Of a stretch of DNA of 64,000 nt, positions 10,455-20,201 are shown one piece after another (the first letter of the stretch is position 1; the number at the start of each line of letters is the position of its first letter). Made by a program: the position numbers and the translations under genes. Source of the stretch: Bilabrum cf. latius (taxonomy: Eukaryota > Bigyra: Bicosoecida > Bigyra > Bicosoecida); NCBI GenBank assembly GCA_965178125.1, contig OZ237771.1:1-64000 (forward strand), in the 5' to 3' direction. A model generated the notes under the pieces. That model saw only the letters and a program-made list of their open reading frames with translations. It did not search any database and was not told the DNA's origin.

Positions 10455-13400
10455 ATGTCGAGAGAAGTCGCAGACAAGTTCACCAGGGGACAGGCGGACC
10501 TCGTCATGCAACTGTACACCGCAATCGGGTCAGGCTGGGTCCCACCACTTGCACGAATGCTCCTGACTTTAGGACGGGGCATCGGGATTGAGAAGCCGGG
10601 GAAGCCGGAACCCAGGCCACTCGGTATGGGCTCCAACCTCCTGCTTCCACTCCTTAAACATCTTGGCGACGGGCTCAAACCGTTGGTGGTGAAGAGGTGC
10701 AAGCCAGAGCAGTTCGGAGGTGGTCTTCCCTGTGGGGCAGATGCCATCTCATTCTTGGTTCGTGTGTATCTATCCACGTTCCCTGATCGTGTGGCAGCCC
10801 ACGTGGACATGAAGAATGCCTACGGCACGGTGGAGAGGGAGTCTATCATGAAGGTGTTGAGGGAGGAGAAATCCGAGGCCCTCCCCTTTGTGGCAGCACA
10901 GTTTAGATCGCCAGGGTACTCGGCGATCGTAGGATCGGATGGTGAGGTTGACATCCTGAAGAACCGGCAAGGGGTGGTCCAAGGATCACCCATGAGCCCG
11001 CCGTTGTTCTGCCTTGGTTTTGACAGGGCCCTGAAGGCAACACGAGCAGCACATCCCGACGTACTAATCCTTGCGATTGCGGATGATGCATTCCTGCTTG
11101 GAACGCGGGAGAAAGTAGCTCTTTGCATGGCTACCTTGAGAGCGGAGGTGGAGAAGGACAACCTCACGCTGCAGCCCACCAAGACGGAGTTTCACTCCCC
11201 GTCGGAGTCCACGCGGGTCGCGATCCGCGAGGATATTGATGCAGGGAGACTCCAGGGCACGCTGAACGCAGCGGGGATCGTCGTGGCTGGCATCCCGGTG
11301 TCACGTACCAGGGAGTTTGTGGAGAAGCACCTGGGAGAGCGGCTGGTGGATGTTGCAAATGGGGTCGTTCTATGCGGCCTTCTGAAGCCATCACTAGCGG
11401 TGTACGTGTTCAGGACGTGCATCCAACCCAAGTGGCAGCACTTCTGCAGGAGCGGTATTCTCATTGGCCTGGAGAAAGGGGGGACGCTGCAGAGAGTTGA
11501 ACGCCTCGAGGAGGCGTTCACGGACCTGATAGCCAGTTTCGACACAGGCCTCTATAGGGCGAACGACCAGCTCCTACGAGCTGAGTGCGTCCGCCACCAG
11601 AGGAAAGCTCCTCTAGCTCAGGGAGGAGTCGGGCTTGCACTGATCCCAGAACGTCTTGCCCTGGTAGCACGGTTCGCAGGCATGGTCCTCGATGTGGTAC
11701 CAGGACTAACTGGCCTGGCGATGAAGTACAACCTGGATTTCATGAGCGGGCTTAGCCAGCTCGAGGAGGCAACCGCAGGCCCAGTCAACAACCAACACGA
11801 CACGTACGGACTTCACAGTGCGCCTGTGCTCTAGGTGGCAGACTGGGCTGTGCGCTGGGTACTGTACAAGATGAAGGGACTGGTCCGATCGGCCAAAGAG
11901 GACCCCAACCAACGCCTCAAGTACCAGCTGTGGCACCAACCGGTGCCCCACGAGGACATGCCAGGATGTCTCAAGTCGGTGTGGGACCCGACGAGACTCG
12001 AAGAGATGCTGAGCGACCCAGAGACGAAGGCAGCACTCGAGAAGTAGGTGAAGTGTGCGGAGCACAATCTCATCACACCGGACCCGATTGAGAAGGTCAA
12101 GGTGGAAATTGCCAAGAAAGTGTTCATCGAGGTGGACCCGATGGACAACGTGTCAAGGGCGAAGCGGACCGCCGCGAACCCGGAGAGGTTCATGTTGGAG
12201 GCAAAAGGGTTGAAGAGTCACCTGAGGCATATGCAACGGCTCGCTGGGGACGATCCGATGAAGTTTGGTGGCCACCACGAAAGTTTGATGAAGAAGGCTG
12301 CAGATCGTGCCTGCACGGAGATGTTTCTGGTGAAGCCCTTCCAGAACATCCCAGGGTTCCAACAACGCCTCCTAGGAGAAGACCAACAGTGGGCAGACAG
12401 GGCCCGAGTGGAGATGCAGAGAGCAAGGGCGCTGATCAGGAGCTGCAGGTCAGCCGACGCAGGGGCGTTGCTACGCGCCTGCTACGTGAAGGAGCAGTTT
12501 GGTTATGGCGTGACCATTCCTGCCAACAAGGGGTACCAAGAGGAATTTTGCAGGCGTCTGATGGGACCGTCACCATCGGCAAGGCAGGCGCAGGAGGTGC
12601 TCAAGCGGATGCGGCACCAAGACGGGACACACGACCTGGAAGCTGAGATGAACCTGGTATGCCCGGACCCCGAGTGCCGATGCGGCACCGGGTACATACA
12701 CCAGGTAAGACACATGAGCTGCTGTGGGAACAGGCTGAAGCGAGCCACCGACAAGGGGCGGCTCACGGGCATCCACGAGACTGTGAAGAGGGAGTTGTGC
12801 AGGATCGGCCAGCACGCGACAGGATATAAAGCGTCATCCGAAGACACGGGACAGTACTTGGAGGGAAAGGATTACAGGATGGATTTGGTGATCCACAGAG
12901 GACCAGGGGAGAAGGAGATCCTAGTCGATGTGACTTGCGTGGACCCGCTTGCCCAAGCCGCACTCGCACCGATCAACTAGAGGTTCAAGAAGGGAGCACG
13001 CGAGGGGGAACGCACCGGACCTGCGAAACCCGTGGGCTCGGACTACCAGGATGAGACTGCCTGGGTCAGGGGAGCATTCAGGAAGCACAGGGAGGTTCAT
13101 TTGGAGGTGCCTCCGCACCGGAGGATGGCTGGTCGTATCCCCACGGGGGCGACGGGGAACCCAGTGAAGACGCTGAAAAATCCCAAAACGGTGATCTTTC
13201 GGGATTTTGTGATCCAGCCTTCAGGCAGGATCGGAGATGGAGCCAGAGGGGTCCTCAAGCTGCTAGCACGCATCAGGCGTAAGCGGCTCGGGAAGAATGG
13301 GAGCAAGTCAGTGGATGCCCAGGTCAGGTTCTGGGCTCGGGATATCGCCAGGTTGGTCGCCATGCGGAACGCAGCTTTCACGAGCAAATTTAACCTTAAC

Positions 13401-13742
13401 GCTTGTGAGCTGCTGAAGCAGAGGGAGGCAACCGGCGCACAGGGAGCGGCCGCAGCAGGAGCTGGTGGTTAGGTGGGAGAGCTGGCAGCGGGAGTTGCGC
13501 AGCTAGGAGTGGCACTACAGCAGGCTGGTGGAGCTGGTGGTGCGTAGGGTTTGGATGCAGCTGGAGCGCCAGCTGTGCCCGCAGTACCTGCTGCAGCTGC
13601 AGTAGGAGCTGAGGGTGCAGCACCGGACGAGGCGGCTGATCCGAACGCAATCGAACACGAAGGCATCGCGAACGCAGATGGACCGCAAGCAGCGCAACTC
13701 CCCCACGGAGGAGCGGCCCAGCTTGCGGAGCCCATGGCGTGA
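10455..13742 (+). CDS. Non-LTR retrotransposon RT with R2-type endonuclease
   Basis: One open frame of 1,095 aa ending in TGA, with TAG codons at 11832, 12045, 12978, 13470 and 13545. Reverse transcriptase motifs are visible: HVDMKNAYGTV (palm, catalytic Asp), RQGVVQGSPMSPPLF, and AIADDAFLLG (the YADD box, with Ile for Tyr). Downstream comes a Cys/His cluster (CPDPECRCG...H...CC), then DYRMDLVIHRG and ILVDVTCVDPLAQ, the layout of the restriction-like endonuclease of R2/NeSL/CRE-type elements. The tail is an Ala/Gly-rich region. The ATG at 10455 lies just inside the RT fingers, so N-terminal zinc fingers are missing or sit on an upstream exon. This is the best preserved of at least six related pieces nearby and may be recently active. 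Such elements are often site-specific or telomere-linked. Confidence 0.85.
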
Positions 13743-13837
13743 GCTTGCTGATCCGTTCGACCTGCCCAGTGCGATTGCCTCTTGGGGTGGTCGTTGTAGT
13801 TGGGTAGTGTGTGCTTTGACTCAGACATATTATATTC

Positions 13838-13945
13838 TCTCTCGCACTCCTCCGCATCGCTCCGTCGCATCTGAGCCTGCTCCTCGAGCGGGTCCTGCGC
13901 CCACCGAGTGACCTCAATCTCAGAGACCTTGCTGGCCTCACCAAC
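13838..13945 (-). pseudogene. Retroelement-related fragment shared with 25342-25440
   Basis: On the minus strand this reads SEIEVTRWAQDPLEEQAQM, and the plus strand at 25342 encodes the near-identical SEIEVARWVQDPLEVQAQM. The conserved reading frame in two places suggests an N-terminal part of a mobile-element protein. It lies immediately downstream of the RT gene in opposite orientation. Confidence 0.5.
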
Positions 13946-14038
13946 AAGCGAGGCTCAGACAGAAGTGACGAAAGCGCAGAGAAAAACGGAGTGCAGGACA
14001 AGCTGAGGACGTAGAGCAGGAAAGCAGACAGGCGATAC

Positions 14039-14524
14039 ATGGATGGAACGTACAAACCGAAAGGATGTACGGGGCCAAAAAAGTGTACGGTAAGTGATCC
14101 AGAGAAATACGATTTTCAACCTTTCGTGTTCCTCCACACTGGACGTGTAGCAAAGCAGAGCAGAGGAGTGCTGAAGCGACTAGCCGAGATACGCAAGGCA
14201 AGAGGCAAGCAGGGAGGAGTGGTAGCAACTGTGCGGAAATGGGAGCGCTAGATTGCGAAAGCAGCGACGCATTATCGGGAGTCCAGGCTGGACATCTTTT
14301 ATACCAGCCTGTGCGATCGGATGTGGCAAAAGCTCTCGCAAGCTCGTGCTGCTGAGTTTGCGGGTGGTGCCACGGAGGAGCAGGTAGCCGATATCGGAGC
14401 TAATGGACTTCAGCTGGGACAGGATGCTAACGATGCACCCAGAAATATAGACAATGCGGCGGATCCGGGAGTAGCGCAAGGGCAACTCGCTCAAGCCGAC
14501 CCGGGTGCCGCACCGTGCCGGTGC
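14039..14524 (+). pseudogene. C-terminal fragment of a second RT element
   Basis: Open on the plus strand through a TAG at 14249-14251. It encodes FVFLHTGRVAKQSRGVLKRL, then AEIRKARG and VRKWERQ, colinear with IFRDFVIQPSGRIGDGARGVLKLLARI in the RT gene at 10455 and with FVVLHTGKLGTGAWKVLEEL at about 24500. It is therefore the tail of a third RT subfamily, cut off from its RT domain. It ends at the palindromic site described at 14525. Confidence 0.6.
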
Positions 14525-14542
14525 CGAAAGTTGAAGAACTTT
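14525..14542. other. Split palindromic insertion target, left half
   Basis: CGAAAGTT followed by GAAGAACTTT. The decamer GAAGAACTTT (14533-14542) recurs exactly at 17897-17906 and 19458-19467, on both sides of two retroelement copies. Removing the insertions restores CGAAAGTT-GAAG-AACTTTCG (right half 19462-19469), a perfect 8-bp stem with a 4-nt loop. I read this as the target and its 10-bp duplication. Confidence 0.75.
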
Positions 14543-16364
14543 GGGGGGGATCTGATATTTTTTGGACTCAACTCAAAAGCGCACGCTATCACGAAGAAAC
14601 ATCTGGAACGAGGGCCCGGGACCTACCAGACTTCACGCTTCAGCTGCAATGGCCTAAACCACCTAAGCTCCACCCTGGGGACCCATTTCCCCCTGGGGAG
14701 CGTCAGCGTTCACGTTCCCTCCGGCGCCCGCTGCCGGCACCCCGTCCTGCTGCCCGTTCTGAGCCAACCCTGCCTTGGCGTTGGCGATCGCCACGGCGAG
14801 GTTGTTGTTTTCGGCTGCCCCTACAGCCAGGCTGGCAAAGTCCTCCCGGACCGCCCTTGCGAGCGCCCGTTTGGCCTTCGCTGCAGCCCTCCTCGATCCC
14901 TTCGAGACAAAATCGAGGATCCTTGAGTGGTCCTGCATGACCCGTGAGTACATAGTGTGGTACACACGCTGATCCCCGCGCACGTGCTGGTGCTAGGCGG
15001 CAACGGAGAGGCGAGCCTTTGCCACAGAAGACCACGAGAGGCGTGCGTTGGCCGGACGAGTCGAAACCCGCCGCCCTTTGTCCTCCTACCTCTTCTTCGA
15101 GCACCTACAGGAACTCGACCGACTTCTGCCCGATCCCCCCCAACACGTCCACCACAAAGGGTACGACCCGCACGCCACTGCGTACCGCCCCTTTCTGCGT
15201 CCTCACGGTCCCAGGACACCACTTGTCTTCTCCTCCGATCCGGACGCCGAGCGCTCCGAGGTCGACGGGCCTGCCGTAGCTGGCCAGCTTCGTGGCATGC
15301 GCGGCCCGCAGAGCAGACCCCTCTTGCCAGTCGCTGCCAATCCTCCACGACGAGCGGTCCCACCGGTAAGTTGCCGCAGTGGAATCAACCACCGTGACAT
15401 CGATGAGATAAGCCGTCCCCTCGTGCTCAAAGAATAGGTCGCCTCGTGGCACGAGCGGACCGCGCCGACCCGGCAGCCGGGCCACTTGGCCCTCTGGCTC
15501 CCGGATAGGGCGTCTGCCCGTGGCCTCGCGGACCACCTGCTCGAGCACGTTGAGCACCCGGAAGTGCCTGCGGCCTGGAAGGCCTCCGCAGACACGCTTG
15601 TCCTTGCACGTGGCACCGTGGCGAACTGACTAGATCAGTTCGACTACCTTGCCCTGCTTCCGGCACCCCGGGCAGATCTGCGTGACGCGCCACGCCTCCC
15701 CACATGCACCGTGCGTTGCCCCAAGAGGTTGTGGGGGACAGCTGCACGGCTATGGGATGGCGAGACGCTGGCAGAACATGCCCCGGGCATCTTCAGGCTG
15801 GACTCGGCTCAGGACAGAGAGCGGCGCATGCAGCCAAGACCCGGCTCCTTGGGACCTGGCGGCGCGGATTGTGGCTCGCGCCACTCCTGCGTACTCTCTG
15901 GTGACTGCATCGACTGGAGCGAGTCTGTCGTGCGCAAGCGGAGATGAGGCATCCCAGAGGAGCCTCTCCACCTGCACTCGCTCAGCCAGTGCCGTCACAT
16001 GGCTCTGGTTGTGCCCTCCTGCGGCACCTTCGAGAAAACGAATAACCGCCTGCGATGCGGTGGGTGCCGGCTGCTCCCCAGCCAGCTGCCTCGTCACCCA
16101 TGCCCGAAGGTCCTTCACCTCCAGGCGCCAGGGTTCAGTGGCCCCACCGCACAGCTCCATACGGGCTGCCTTCTCGGCTGGGCTGCCCAGGAGTTCCGAA
16201 GTGCGGGCTGTGTCCCACACCATACCATAGCGTGGGGGGACGTCAGCCTCCGGAACAAGTGGAAGCAACGGACTCGGGAAACCAGCCATCCCGAAATTGT
16301 CTTGCTTCCCCTCTTGTACGAGTCTCCCGTACTTCGAGATTGCGGTCATCACAGTGTCCACAAG
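14543..16364 (-). pseudogene. 5'-truncated RT element, copy 2
   Basis: Read on the minus strand from 16364. TAGs at 15750, at 15628-15630 within the VELI-SVRHG stretch, and at 15105 are in frame. It lacks the RT domain. It encodes a Cys-rich segment (ICPGCRKQGKVVEL, CKDKRVCGG), VREATGRRPIREPEGQVARL, then GDLFFEHEGTAYLIDVTVVD (endonuclease), and after a frameshift near 15085 the tail VYHTMYSRVMQDHSRILDF. Its 3' end abuts GAAGAACTTT at 14533. Its 5' end abuts the next GAAGAACTTT once the hAT element at 16365 is removed. It is dead by truncation and frameshift. Confidence 0.75.
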
Positions 16365-17896
16365 CAGACCTGAGAGGGGGGGGGGGGGGGGACACTGTCC
16401 CCCCCCCTTCGGCGATGAGGGGGGGGGGGACACGTGGAGCGGATTTCCGGATCCCCTGAGAAGGGGTGTCCCCCCCCCCCCCCCCCTTGCCCTCCCAAGC
16501 CGGCCAGGCGGCCTCAGCAACGTACAGGCCCTGATGCACCCTCCTTAGACCCTATGGCAGCACCTACGTGCATGCCATACCCTATTTAGGCTCGCTTGGA
16601 TGCCTAGCAGTGCTAACCTAGCACCAAAAGAATTCAAGACGATCTGTCAGTCCTGAGCTCTTCCACCCCGAATGGAGGCGATTGACTGGAGAAATGCCAA
16701 CCTCCACTCTTCGTGGCCTGCCTCTTCCGTTAATCAGATTACGATGTCTAACGCTACAATTCCTCTTCCCACCTACGGACAAGGTGTTGCGGCGTTCTCC
16801 TTCTTCGCAGAGCCATCCTCATCGCACAGACGCTTATCATCTCATTTGACGTCAACAACGAATCAGACTCTGTCTCCTTAATACCACATACCGTGTGAGG
16901 CTTGCAAGTTGCAACCGCTCGTCTTCCGATGGCTGTCCCAGCTCATCGCTGACTACAAGCAGGCAGCGTTTGCTGCGGCTCTTGCTGCTGGTGCTGCTGC
17001 TATGGATGATGATGAGACAGACGAGGCACGTCGAGGTGTAGGGTAAGTATGAGCTGCAAGTCATCACCGAGGTGCAGGTGGGGGCTGCCATCGCCGGTAC
17101 CGAGTTCATCCACGTCGCGAGGCTGTCGTCAGCGGAGGTGGAGCGGGTCTTCTCCGTGGCAAAGGCGGTGGGGGATTTGCGCAGGGTGAGCCTGAGCGTG
17201 ACACAGCACCAGTTTGAGACCAAGTGCCGCGTGGGGCGGCGACTGTGCCTGCGGCTGCTCGCAGTGCTCGGCAAGTACCTTCGGGAAGGAGGAGTACGTG
17301 ACCCAGAGGCATCCGTGGCGTAGATTGCTGACGTGCTCGATCAGTGCCTGCCACGCCACGACCTGGCGATGCAAGGCGAAGCCTATGAGGGTGAAGAGAT
17401 GCTGGACGGGATGGAGGAGGGTGACGCAGACGGGGCTGCGGCTGGGGAGGGTGGTGGTGACGGCGAGCTCTGAGCGGTATGGTGGTGAATCGACTGTGCT
17501 GGGGCAGCTGGTTCCTGGAGTTCAACTAACTGAATGATTTTCCATCTTTTCTTTCTTCCATTTCACGGCTAGTAGCCGATGGCCAAGAAATCGAGTAATA
17601 CAGATTTATTGGTTACGTTACGTTTTTGCGAACTCTCCGCCATCGGCCTGAAGAGAGTAGAAAATGGCACAATGTTACTCAAAATCATCTGAAAAGCACG
17701 AATATGCCCTTAGATTTTATATTTGATGAGTGGAAGTGCCTTTTCTTGGGGGGGGGGGGGGGACCAGGGGGTCTCAGGGAGGTGTCCCCCCCCCTGTCCC
17801 CCCCCTGTCCCCCCCTTCCCCCCCCCTGTCCCCCCCCTGTCCCCCCCCCCTGTCCCCCCCCCCTGTCCCCCCCCCCCTCTCAGGTCTGTCCACAAG
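16357..17896. mobile_element. hAT transposon 1 with 8-bp target duplication
   Basis: The element runs 16365-17888 (1,524 bp). Its ends are inverted: CAGACCTGAGAGGGGG at the left and CCCCCTCTCAGGTCTG at the right. The flanks carry the identical octamer TCCACAAG at 16357-16364 and 17889-17896. An 8-bp duplication and ends starting CAG are hallmarks of the hAT superfamily. Both subterminal regions are packed with GGGGGACA / TGTCCCCC motifs (left about 16374-16440, right about 17785-17875), which may be transposase-binding repeats. Inside is a hAT transposase remnant (17072-17473). It inserted at the junction between retroelement copies 2 and 3. Confidence 0.9.
17072..17473 (+). pseudogene. hAT transposase C-terminal remnant
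   Basis: The frame encodes FIHVARLSSAEVERVFSVAK followed by LRRVSLSVTQHQFETKCRV. The S-S-x-x-x-E-R-V-F-S core is the hAT C-terminal dimerisation motif, although it is usually ASERVFS. It continues through a TAG at 17321-17323 to an acidic tail ending in TGA. Upstream, the natural-looking peptide (AAFAAALAAGAAAMDDDETD) lies in another frame, so the gene is frameshifted. The catalytic DDE part is absent. Confidence 0.7.
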
Positions 17897-17906
17897 GAAG
17901 AACTTT

Positions 17907-18256
17907 GGGGGGGATCTGATATTTCGTGAACTCAACTCAAAAGCGCACGCTATCACGAAGAAACATCTGGAACGAGGGCCCGGGACCTACCAGACTTCAC
18001 GCTTCAGCTGCAATGGCCTAAACCACCTAAGCTCCACCCTGGGGACCCATTTCCCCCTGGGGAGCGTCAGCGTTCACGTTCCCTCCGGCGCCCGCTGCCG
18101 GCACCCCGCCCTGCTGCCCGTTCTGAGCCAACCCTGCCTTGACGTTGGCGATCGCCACGGCGAGGTTGTTGTTTTCGGCTGCCCCTACAGCCAGGCTGGC
18201 AAAGTCCTCCCGGACCGCCCTTGCGAGCGCCCGTTTGGCCTTCGCTGCAGCCCTCC
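17907..18256 (-). pseudogene. 5'-truncated RT element, copy 3 (main part)
   Basis: Nearly identical to 14543-14892 of copy 2 and in the same orientation, so the two copies are a head-to-tail pair. It encodes only the extreme C-terminus of the RT protein. The remaining end of this copy (19433-19457) lies beyond hAT transposon 2, which split it. Its outer flank is again GAAGAACTTT (19458-19467). Confidence 0.85.
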
Positions 18257-19432
18257 CAGGCCTGAGCAGGGGGGGTACGAGGCCCTCGTACCCCCCACTC
18301 GTCACACTTAGGGGTACGAAATTTGGCGGATCTCAGGGCAGACCGCCTCGTACCCCCCCACGGTGTCGATGGATGCAGTTGACATGGGTTCTACCCGAAA
18401 AAAGACATAGACGAAGAAGTCATTGTGCGAGAAGGTGAAGGACAGGGAAAAGCTAGCCTGGGAAACCGCTGAGAGCACAGGCTGCGCTCACGGACGCTGG
18501 CCCGGGGCTCCAGAATTCGGGCACTGCACCCTCAGGCTGGCGGTGCGCACCCCAAGCGGAGTGACCACCCCGAGGTCGAGGCTGGAGGGCGTGCAGCTAG
18601 ACGACGGGAAACACCCGCTGCAGCTCGTGGCAGACGTTGAGGTATTCTTCAAGAGCTACCGATCCTAGTACGCCGTGTGCATGCCAAAGCTCAAGCCGAG
18701 GAGCTCGAACTGGAACGGGTGCCGGTTGCCTATGGTGATGGAATGGGTCACAGAGGTAAAGAGCTCCAGGTCTAGGTGCGGCCGCAGGAAGAATTACCCA
18801 CGATACAAGACATAATCAAATGTGAGGTACATCGGTTCCATCCATCCTTCCTCAGCGGGTGAACGAGTCTTATCGGTGTGGAATGTAGTTGCCGACCAGC
18901 AACGGGTCAACCTTTTCATTCGCTAGCGGAAATTCGAGATGAGATACAGAGTAGATATATCTACTATGATGCGAGTGCTGTAGCTCCAGTTGGAGGCAGA
19001 AGGTGTCACACCGGCGGGAGAGGTCTGCGAGGAGGTCTGGGAAATCGCTTCCGAGCACCTTGCGGCATCACTCATGCCAGTTGCAGCAGACTAAGCTGAT
19101 AGAGAACTTAATTACAACTGGATTGAAGAAGATGAAGGATAATTGGTTCCCTGTATCTCGCTTGAAGATGGTCCATGATTTTTTGAGAATATATCAGAAT
19201 CCGGGGTTGCGTGACATTTTTTCGATGTCGAATTTTGCGACCGAGTTGTGTCCCATCCAACTCAGCTCGCTCTGGGGAGTCCAAAAATGCCTTCAGATCC
19301 TGTATAGCACTATAGGAAGTTGGTTTTTAGGGGGGGTACGAGATTTGGCGTTTTTTGGAGCCTCGTACCCCTCCTCGTACCCCTCCTCGTACCCCTCCTC
19401 GTACCCCTACCGTGCACAGGCCTGAGCCCTCC
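18249..19432. mobile_element. hAT transposon 2 (non-autonomous) with 8-bp target duplication
   Basis: The element runs 18257-19424 (1,168 bp). Left end CAGGCCTGAGCAGGGGGGG; the right end, as reverse complement, is CAGGCCTGTGCACGGTAGGG. The flanking octamer AGCCCTCC occurs at 18249-18256 and 19425-19432, and excising the element rejoins retroelement copy 3 perfectly. Subterminal repeats of CCTCGTACCCC (four in a row at 19361-19408) and inverted GGTACGAGG at the left differ from those of hAT 1, so this is a separate family. No transposase is visible, so mobilisation would need a source elsewhere. Confidence 0.92.
18423..18815 (+). CDS. Uncharacterised reading frame inside hAT transposon 2
   Basis: About 130 codons, open through one TAG (18666-18668) and ending in TAA. 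No recognisable domain. It contains LRLAVRTPSGVTTPRS and LVADVEVFFKSY. It could be captured host sequence or chance. Its position in the middle of a non-autonomous transposon, without obvious transposase similarity, makes coding doubtful. Confidence 0.2.
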
Positions 19433-19467
19433 TCGATCCCTTCGAGACAAAATCGAGGAAGAACTTT

Positions 19468-20201
19468 CGATAAGTTTTGTTGTGTGCGATTATCTCAATA
19501 CGTTATTTACGGACGGACATTCTACAGTATCTAGTAAGCACCAGCGTACTTCGTGCCTCATACCTCGAATTTCCCACTGCATCCCTTTCATCAAAGTCAC
19601 TTTGTTCGGGCTGTGGGTTTGCCTGTATCAGGGTTTGTTCGTTCTGTTCCGAGAGGCTATCGTTCTTTCTAGCACATTTCTCTCGCTCAGAAAGGCGCTG
19701 CATCCAGCCAGGCGCAGGCATTAGCTTGTGTGAGTTATCTTGCATTCAATAGGCGAGAGCAGCACCCCTTATTTGCCCTAGGTGCCTGTCGTGACTGAGT
19801 AAGTAAATGTCGCATGAGCGCATGCGACCTTTTAATCGGCCTCGGGTGCCACCTGACACAGGCTCAGTGTAGCTGCTCTGCGCTTGGTCTGTGTTAAAGC
19901 TGTCGTGTATTTCTTGTAGTTGCTTCTGACTTGTAGTTGGTTGTGCAAAGTTCTTCGCTCGGCCTCGCAGCTCGATCTCATGCGGGCAGTTCGACGCTTG
20001 CAAGGAGCTTCAAGGCCGGGAGCGCGGATGGTCCATGATTTTCGTTGCTCCCTTCGTATGCAGTATGCCCTGTCATGGGGCACGTTGTCGCACCGAAGCT
20101 GGGTTCGCCCTTTAGCGGGCGCTCGCTTTCTGGCAGGCGACCGCGCACTGCACTCATGCCTAATTGCAAGGGGAGAAGGGCTCGCTGGCGATCAGCAGGT
20201 C
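19468..20201. other. Gene-free stretch
   Basis: After the right target copy the composition drops to moderate GC. I see no gene, repeat or transposon end. It precedes the Crinkler/RHS-like gene and presumably holds its promoter. The plus frame of that gene is open upstream to about 19920, so an earlier start cannot be excluded. Confidence 0.4.

Noticed and set aside
10455-13742. Programmed stop readthrough of the RT gene
   Set aside because: TAGs are spread through unrelated cellular genes in the same way and have no common context, so a changed code is the simpler explanation.
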